Source: Salinibacillus kushneri (lineage in GTDB: Bacteria > Bacillota > Bacilli > Bacillales > Alkalibacillaceae). Taken from it: a DNA stretch of 64,000 bases. Below are positions 59,669 through 64,000 of the stretch, one piece after another. The first letter of the stretch is position 1, and every line of letters begins with the position of its first letter. The stretch covers positions 313,631-377,630 of the forward strand of contig NZ_FOHJ01000002.1 in NCBI RefSeq assembly GCF_900111405.1, given 5' to 3'. The position numbers and the translations under genes are program-made. The notes beneath the pieces were generated by a model. That model worked only from the letters and a program-made list of their open reading frames with translations, did no database searches and had not been told where the DNA came from.

Positions 59669-59902
59669 ATGCAGGAACGTGACAGACGAACCTATACCGG
59701 TGAACCATCATCTCATTTAGATGGCGAGAGGGAAGGCATATATCAGGATTCAACGGGTGTACAAGCTGGTGTGTCCATGGATGGGGATCCGAAAAAAGAA
59801 GTAAACAAGAATCCAAAGGATGCTACGATAAAAAGTGATCCTGAGATGCTGAAATTAAACAGAGTTATGAAAGGTAGAGATCAGTCTGCTGGAGATTCAT
59901 AA
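59669..59902 (+). CDS. Small hydrophilic protein (77 aa)
   Basis: ATG after AGGAGGTGTAAAA. Charged, disordered-looking (RTYTGEPSSHLDGEREGIYQ, DPEMLKLNRVMKGRD). Resembles Bacillaceae spore-associated small proteins in composition; no family recognised. Confidence 0.6.
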   Translation: MQERDRRTYTGEPSSHLDGEREGIYQDSTGVQAGVSMDGDPKKEVNKNPKDATIKSDPEMLKLNRVMKGRDQSAGDS

Positions 59903-59969
59903 GGAAGTACATCGTTTTTTCCCGGTGGCGAGCCAGTTGTATAGAAGTAATGCCTCGTTTTTTTCATTA

Positions 59970-60012
59970 ATAAAACCTCATCGCTTCTTAATTTGAGCGA
60001 TGAGGTATAAAC
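59970..60012. terminator. Bidirectional intrinsic terminator
   Basis: ACCTCATCGC pairs with GCGATGAGGT between convergent genes. Confidence 0.75.
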
Positions 60013-60018
60013 GAGTCA

Positions 60019-60558
60019 TTATTTTAGTATAGTTACTTCCACTTCTTGTACACCCCATTTATTGGCTTCAGCCTCTGAAGGAATGAACAGATCGATTCGA
60101 TTCCCTTTAATCGCACTTCCGATATCTCCGGCAACAGCCTTACCATAGCCTTCCACGTAAAGCTTGGTTCCAAGTGGAATAACATTAGGGTCAACAGCAA
60201 CCACTTTTTTATCAGGATTTTCTAATAGATCTATTCCGGTTTTAGTCACACCACTACAACCATCGCAATTAGCAGTGTAGGCTGTTGCCTTCATCGTTAG
60301 CGTACGCTCTTTCTCGCTCTTTAAAAGGTCTTGTCCAGTTAAGGATAACTCCGTTGAAAGTTGGCTATATTTTAATAGACTATTAATAGAACCGCCAATT
60401 TCAAAGGCTATATCACTTGTTGGCTCGTCCTTTGCCACTTCCAGAATCTTATCTTTATCATCAATTGTCTTGTTTGGATTTTCTTGTGCTAAAGTACTAG
60501 TTCCTAAAGTGAAAATGCTTAATATAAAAATAACGACTAAGGTTATTACTTTTTTCAT
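60019..60558 (-). CDS. 3D-domain secreted protein (YuiC/lytic transglycosylase-like)
   Basis: 179 aa, ATG at 60558 after TAGGAGGTCATAAC. Signal peptide (1-~24), a ~60-residue linker, then a 3D domain (residues ~88-178) with MKATAYTANCDGCSGVTKTG and aspartates 123, 145 and 156 (VAVDPNVIPLG, GDIGSAIKGNRIDLF). Related to MltA-type and Sps/YuiC stationary-phase muralytic enzymes. Confidence 0.88.
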   Translation of the reverse strand: MKKVITLVVIFILSIFTLGTSTLAQENPNKTIDDKDKILEVAKDEPTSDIAFEIGGSINSLLKYSQLSTELSLTGQDLLKSEKERTLTMKATAYTANCDGCSGVTKTGIDLLENPDKKVVAVDPNVIPLGTKLYVEGYGKAVAGDIGSAIKGNRIDLFIPSEAEANKWGVQEVEVTILK

Positions 60559-60864
60559 GTTATGACCTCCTAACATTCGGTCATTATAACAGCCGTGCAT
60601 TTCAATGCAATGACAACGGCTTAACAAAACTAATACAATTTAAATACAAAACGTAAATTAATGTAAAATTTATTGGGTATTAGTCCTTTTTTCTCTTGAG
60701 TAAAGGGGGTAAAAAGAGGAAAATGGCAGAGTGTTATTGTGCAAAAACTTTAAAAATTAAAGAGGAATATGGAAGATTTTAACGAATTAACCTAAATAGT
60801 GTACGATTTTAGCGAAAAAATCTAATCAATTATCTGACAATATTCCCATGATATATTATTTGAA
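60559..60864. other. Intergenic region without recognised gene
   Basis: AT-rich stretch of about 300 bp. It must hold the promoter of the 3D-domain gene. I see no ORF with a convincing ribosome site and no strong structured element. Confidence 0.5.
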
Positions 60865-60893
60865 CAAAAAAAGACCTGGTGTCTACACCAGGC
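60865..60893 (-). terminator. Terminator of the peptide operon
   Basis: Read on the minus strand, CCTGGTG pairs with CACCAGG around a 4-nt loop and is followed by TCTTTTTTT. It ends transcripts coming from the small peptide genes at 60986-61352. Confidence 0.75.
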
Positions 60894-60985
60894 AAAGTTA
60901 AACGTCATATTGTTCAGTTTGAAGCAATTGGGGATTGCTTCTTGGATTGGAATGGAAAATAGTTCATTAAGAAAGGTGACACGTA

Positions 60986-61093
60986 TTAACCATGTTTACG
61001 CTTAAGATACAGAGAAGTTATCCAGGTAAGGGCAATGGTTGCAATAAGTATACCAATCCCTAATGTGATAACATCTCCTTCAGTCGTTGTCAT
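60986..61093 (-). CDS. 35-aa membrane peptide in the quorum-sensing cassette
   Basis: ATG at 61093 lies ten bases after AAAGGGG (further ATGs at 61099 and 61102). Polar start MTTTEGDVIT, one hydrophobic helix (LGIGILIATIALTWITSLYL) and a basic end KRKHG. This is the form of holin-like or type I toxin peptides and of small export helpers. It lies 121 bp downstream of the secreted peptide gene on the same strand, before a terminator. Function unknown. Confidence 0.6.
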   Translation of the reverse strand: MTTTEGDVITLGIGILIATIALTWITSLYLKRKHG

Positions 61094-61214
61094 GGTCATC
61101 ATACCCCTTTCAAACTTCATTTTGATAAACCTAATCATTTAAGCTAATTACAACACATTCTAACCGGAATTATAATAAACAAAAAATCTTATTTGGAAGG
61201 GAAATACTAGTTAC

Positions 61215-61352
61215 TTAATAAACTGGTCCTGGATCTTTTCGGTCAAAAGTGACAACTTTAGAAGCTATTTCATTATCTGGGGTTAAATCTACATTCGAGA
61301 ATGAAACAACTACTGTAAAAGCTAATAATAGTGTTACAACAACCTTCTTCAT
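61215..61352 (-). CDS. Putative secreted signalling pro-peptide
   Basis: 45 aa, ATG after AAAGGGTGAATATA. Lys2-Lys3 and a hydrophobic core (VVVTLLLAFTVVVSFS) form an export signal; the rest is a short polar tail ending TFDRKDPGPVY. Size, signal and C-terminal position of a likely mature peptide match PapR, NprX and Phr precursors. It is divergent from an RRNPP regulator gene, the usual partner. Processing and the active peptide are inference. Confidence 0.7.
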   Translation of the reverse strand: MKKVVVTLLLAFTVVVSFSNVDLTPDNEIASKVVTFDRKDPGPVY

Positions 61353-61380
61353 TATATTCACCCTTTCTATTAAGTTATCT

Positions 61381-61458
61381 ATTATAGTTATATCAAAGAT
61401 TCAATTTTTATGTTTTGGGCAAATTAGACTATTTTTCCCGAAAAAACATACTATTTTT
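61381..61458 (-). promoter_or_regulatory. Putative activator-dependent promoter of the peptide gene
   Basis: On the minus strand a perfect TATAAT (61386-61381) lacks a good -35, as in activated promoters. About 50 bp upstream lie the dyad TTTTT-CCCG-AAAAA (61432-61446 area) and direct repeats ACTATTTTT at 61428-61436 and 61450-61458, 22 bp apart. They are candidates for the RRNPP regulator's binding site. Confidence 0.45.
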
Positions 61459-61549
61459 ACGTTTAGGTCGCTCAGACGTTAAAAGTTATGAAGATAGTAA
61501 TATTTATTGTAATAAATTACCAAAAAATATTGGAAGAAGGTGATAATTT

Positions 61550-62455
61550 ATGCTTATAAGTGGAAATATAGGAGAGAAAATTAAGGATTTAAGAGAATTT
61601 TATGGAATCTCTCAAAAAGATTTATGTGAAGGTATATGTTCCCAAGCCTATGTAAGTAGACTGGAAAAAGGTGAAATTAATGTTTCTGCTGATATTCTAT
61701 TTATGCTTTCAAAACGCTTGGGAGTTGAAGTGAATTATTTCTTTGAGAATTACAAGTCCTCAAGGTCAGAATATGTAAGTGTTACTATGGATGAAATTCG
61801 AATTGCTACTTATAAAAAAGATTATGAGCATGTGGAAGAAATGGTAGAACTGGAACTAAAGAATCCTCTATTTAAAAACAATTTAGAAGGCAGGCAGTTT
61901 TTATTATGGCATCAAGGAATATGTAAGTTTGAATTAGGCAAAAGTATTGATGAAGCAATGTTCTATATCAATGAGGCTTTATCTTGTAGTTTGACCACCA
62001 ATAAAAATTATTCTCAACGAGAGATAGAAATTTTGTTAACCAAAGCAATCATAATGCATTTGACAAACCGGTTTCAAGAAAGTAAAAAAATATATTTAGA
62101 ACTTTTAGCGGCATTAAATAAAAATATTTATATAACTGACGAAAAAATATTCGTAAAAAGCTATTATAATTATACTCGCTTACTTGTAGATTTTAACGAA
62201 TACGATGAAGCCTTAAAAAACGCCCGAATTGGGTTGCGTCATGCCAAAAAAGCTGATTTATTATATTTGCAAGGTGAATTATACTTTCAAATTGGAAGAT
62301 GCTATGAACTAATGAAAGATTATAAAGAAGCTAAGGACAATTTTCAAATATCATCAAGTTGTTTTTATTTAAGTGAACAAAATGAATTATATGATTTAGT
62401 ACTTGAGGCAGTAGATGAAATGGACGAACTAGAAGTTGAAATGATTAAAGATTAA
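61550..62455 (+). CDS. RRNPP-family regulator (PlcR/NprR-like, HTH plus TPR)
   Basis: 301 aa, ATG after GAAGAAGGTGATAATTT. Residues ~7-62 are an XRE HTH (IKDLREFYGISQKDLCEGIC, YVSRLEKGEINVSADILFML). Residues ~70-290 are helical TPR-like repeats (YNYTRLLVDFNEYDEALKNA, LYFQIGRCYELMKDYKEAKD). This is the layout of peptide-sensing RRNPP regulators. The divergent secreted peptide gene is its probable ligand source. Confidence 0.85.
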   Translation: MLISGNIGEKIKDLREFYGISQKDLCEGICSQAYVSRLEKGEINVSADILFMLSKRLGVEVNYFFENYKSSRSEYVSVTMDEIRIATYKKDYEHVEEMVELELKNPLFKNNLEGRQFLLWHQGICKFELGKSIDEAMFYINEALSCSLTTNKNYSQREIEILLTKAIIMHLTNRFQESKKIYLELLAALNKNIYITDEKIFVKSYYNYTRLLVDFNEYDEALKNARIGLRHAKKADLLYLQGELYFQIGRCYELMKDYKEAKDNFQISSSCFYLSEQNELYDLVLEAVDEMDELEVEMIKD

Positions 62456-62593
62456 TAAGGGATAGTGAAAATTTAAATTTTGTTAATTTTTTGTAGAAAA
62501 ACAATTAAAGTTTATATAGGAGGCTAAAAGGAAAACTTTATGTTACAATAGAAAGGTTGAATATTCATAAAGGTATTAAGAGGAGAGTTGTTC

Positions 62594-64000
62594 ATGCAAC
62601 ATAGAGATGATTTGCGTAACATCGCGATAATTGCTCACGTAGACCATGGAAAAACAACCCTGGTTGACCAGCTGTTAACTTATTCTGGTACATTTCGTGA
62701 AAATGAACATGTCGATGAACGCGCTATGGATTCGAATGATTTAGAAAAAGAACGCGGAATTACAATTTTGTCCAAGAACACAGCCATTCATTATAAAGAT
62801 ACACGTATTAATATCCTCGATACACCAGGACACGCTGACTTTGGCGGGGAAGTTGAACGGATTATGAGTATGGTTGATGGGGTTTTGCTTGTAGTGGATG
62901 CCTATGAAGGCGTTATGCCCCAAACTCGTTTTGTGCTTAAAAAAGCATTGGAACAAAAGTTACGTCCTGTCGTTGTTTTAAATAAAATTGACCGTCCAAA
63001 TGCCCGTCCTGAAGAGGTAGTAGATGAAGTTCTTGATTTATTTATCGAATTAGGCGCTGATGATGATCAGTTAGAATTTCCTGTTGTTTATTCTTCTGCG
63101 ATTCAGGGAACTTCGGGTTATGAACCAGATGAATTAGGCGAAACGATGGACCCTATTTTCAAAACGATAATGGATCATGTTCCAGCTCCTGTAGAAAACT
63201 CCGATGAACCATTACAATTTCAGGTAACCTTGCTGGATTATAATGATTATGTCGGAAGAATTGGGGTAGGAAGAGTTTTCCGTGGAAGCATTAAAGTTGG
63301 AGATCAGGTATCTCTGATGAAGAAGGGTGGTTCGGTACGGAACTTTAGAGTTACCAAGCTATTTGGATTTATCGGGTTAAAGAGAATTGAAATTGAAGAA
63401 GGAAAAGCTGGTGACATTGTTGCTGTATCTGGGATGGAAGATATTAACGTAGGTGAGACGGTTTGTGCACCTGACAACCCAGAGCCATTGCCATTGCTAA
63501 GAATTGATGAACCAACCCTGCAAATGACTTTCCTTGTAAATAACAGTCCATTTGCCGGCAAGGAAGGAAAATATGTAACGGCTCGTCAAATTGAAGAGCG
63601 TTTAATGACACAATTAGAAACAGATGTGAGCCTGCGGGTAGAGCCTACCTCTTCCCCTGATGCATGGACTGTTTCAGGTCGTGGAGAACTCCATTTATCG
63701 ATTTTAATTGAGAATATGCGCCGTGAGGGATATGAACTGCAGTTATCTAAGCCACAGGTAATCTTAAAAGAAATAGATGGACAAAAGTGTGAACCGGTTG
63801 AACATGTACAAGCTGACGTACCTGAAGATTATTCAGGCTCTGTCATTGAATCCCTTGGTTCCAGAAAAGGTGAAATGCTTGATATGGTTAATCAGGGAAA
63901 TGGTCAAGTTCGCCTAGAGTTTAAAGTACCATCCCGTGGTCTTATCGGTTATGCAACAGAATTTATGAGTCAAACCAGAGGATATGGAATTCTCAATCAT
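62594..64000 (+). CDS. typA: TypA/BipA ribosome-associated GTPase (3' truncated by window)
   Basis: 469 codons are visible, all in frame to the window end; the family is ~610 aa. G-domain motifs [24 protein letters not shown] and NKIDRPNA, then EF-G-like domains ([20 protein letters not shown]). Acts in 50S assembly and stress adaptation. ATG after AGAGGAGAGTTGTTC. Confidence 0.97.
   Translation, partial: MQHRDDLRNIAIIAHVDHGKTTLVDQLLTYSGTFRENEHVDERAMDSNDLEKERGITILSKNTAIHYKDTRINILDTPGHADFGGEVERIMSMVDGVLLVVDAYEGVMPQTRFVLKKALEQKLRPVVVLNKIDRPNARPEEVVDEVLDLFIELGADDDQLEFPVVYSSAIQGTSGYEPDELGETMDPIFKTIMDHVPAPVENSDEPLQFQVTLLDYNDYVGRIGVGRVFRGSIKVGDQVSLMKKGGSVRNFRVTKLFGFIGLKRIEIEEGKAGDIVAVSGMEDINVGETVCAPDNPEPLPLLRIDEPTLQMTFLVNNSPFAGKEGKYVTARQIEERLMTQLETDVSLRVEPTSSPDAWTVSGRGELHLSILIENMRREGYELQLSKPQVILKEIDGQKCEPVEHVQADVPEDYSGSVIESLGSRKGEMLDMVNQGNGQVRLEFKVPSRGLIGYATEFMSQTRGYGILNH

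Noticed and set aside
61249-61482. Plus-strand frame of 77 codons
   Set aside because: It is antisense to the secreted-peptide gene, which has a better ribosome site and an export signal; the plus frame is its shadow.

Overview
The window is low-GC Firmicute DNA from a spore-forming member of the Bacillaceae. The nearest look is Virgibacillus, Oceanobacillus or a related halotolerant genus. Supporting signs are strong AGGAGG-type ribosome sites with frequent TTG/GTG starts, a CotF-type coat protein gene, a DUF4025-type gene, and lia, rib and ppaC loci of the Bacillus kind. The genus is an inference from overall similarity; no rRNA gene is present.

Positions 1 to about 32,576 are the right-hand majority of a temperate siphophage (HK97-type) prophage. 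The left end, with its integrase, lies outside the window. The order is: CI-like repressor (minus strand) and divergent Cro-like gene around an operator array; antirepressor; a run of small early genes with DnaD-like and DnaC-like replication genes; a late regulator (ArpU) and a mini tyrosine recombinase; a belt of single-gene cargo units with their own terminators (9.2-11.8 kb); HNH endonuclease and putative cos; TerS, TerL, portal, protease, capsid, connectors, major tail protein, tail chaperones with a -1 frameshift, tape measure, Dit, receptor-binding protein and tail fibre/Tal; XhlA-like protein, holin, and GH25-LysM endolysin. After the lysis genes come three perfectly spaced DnaA boxes and a DUF3800 plus nuclease-like gene pair. 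The prophage ends facing the 3' end of a tRNA-Thr(CGT) gene, which is the probable attachment site.

Positions 32.6-64 kb are chromosome. A MerR/TipAS regulator (frameshifted) and a PepSY protein are followed by an intact IS1595-type element that carries a lipoprotein passenger gene and has a perfect 8-bp target duplication. An 81-bp MITE with related ends lies nearby. Next come cidAB-like genes, mnmH, a LytTR regulator with a multi-pass membrane partner, ppaC, a HAD phosphatase, a YueI-like gene, the cell-envelope stress operon liaI-liaH-liaF-liaS-liaR, a Fur-box-preceded FhuF-like iron reductase, an N-methyltryptophan-oxidase-like flavoenzyme, the FMN-riboswitch-controlled ribD-ribE-ribBA-ribH operon, spore and stress small genes, cspA, a pterin dehydratase gene, a 3D-domain protein gene, and typA (cut by the window end).

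The most interesting unlisted system is at 60.98-62.46 kb. An RRNPP-type (HTH plus TPR, PlcR/NprR-like) regulator is divergent from a 45-aa secreted pro-peptide gene and a 35-aa membrane peptide gene: a candidate new peptide quorum-sensing cassette. Also notable are three genes that each miss exactly one A in an A-run, which suggests homopolymer errors in the assembly or very recent decay.
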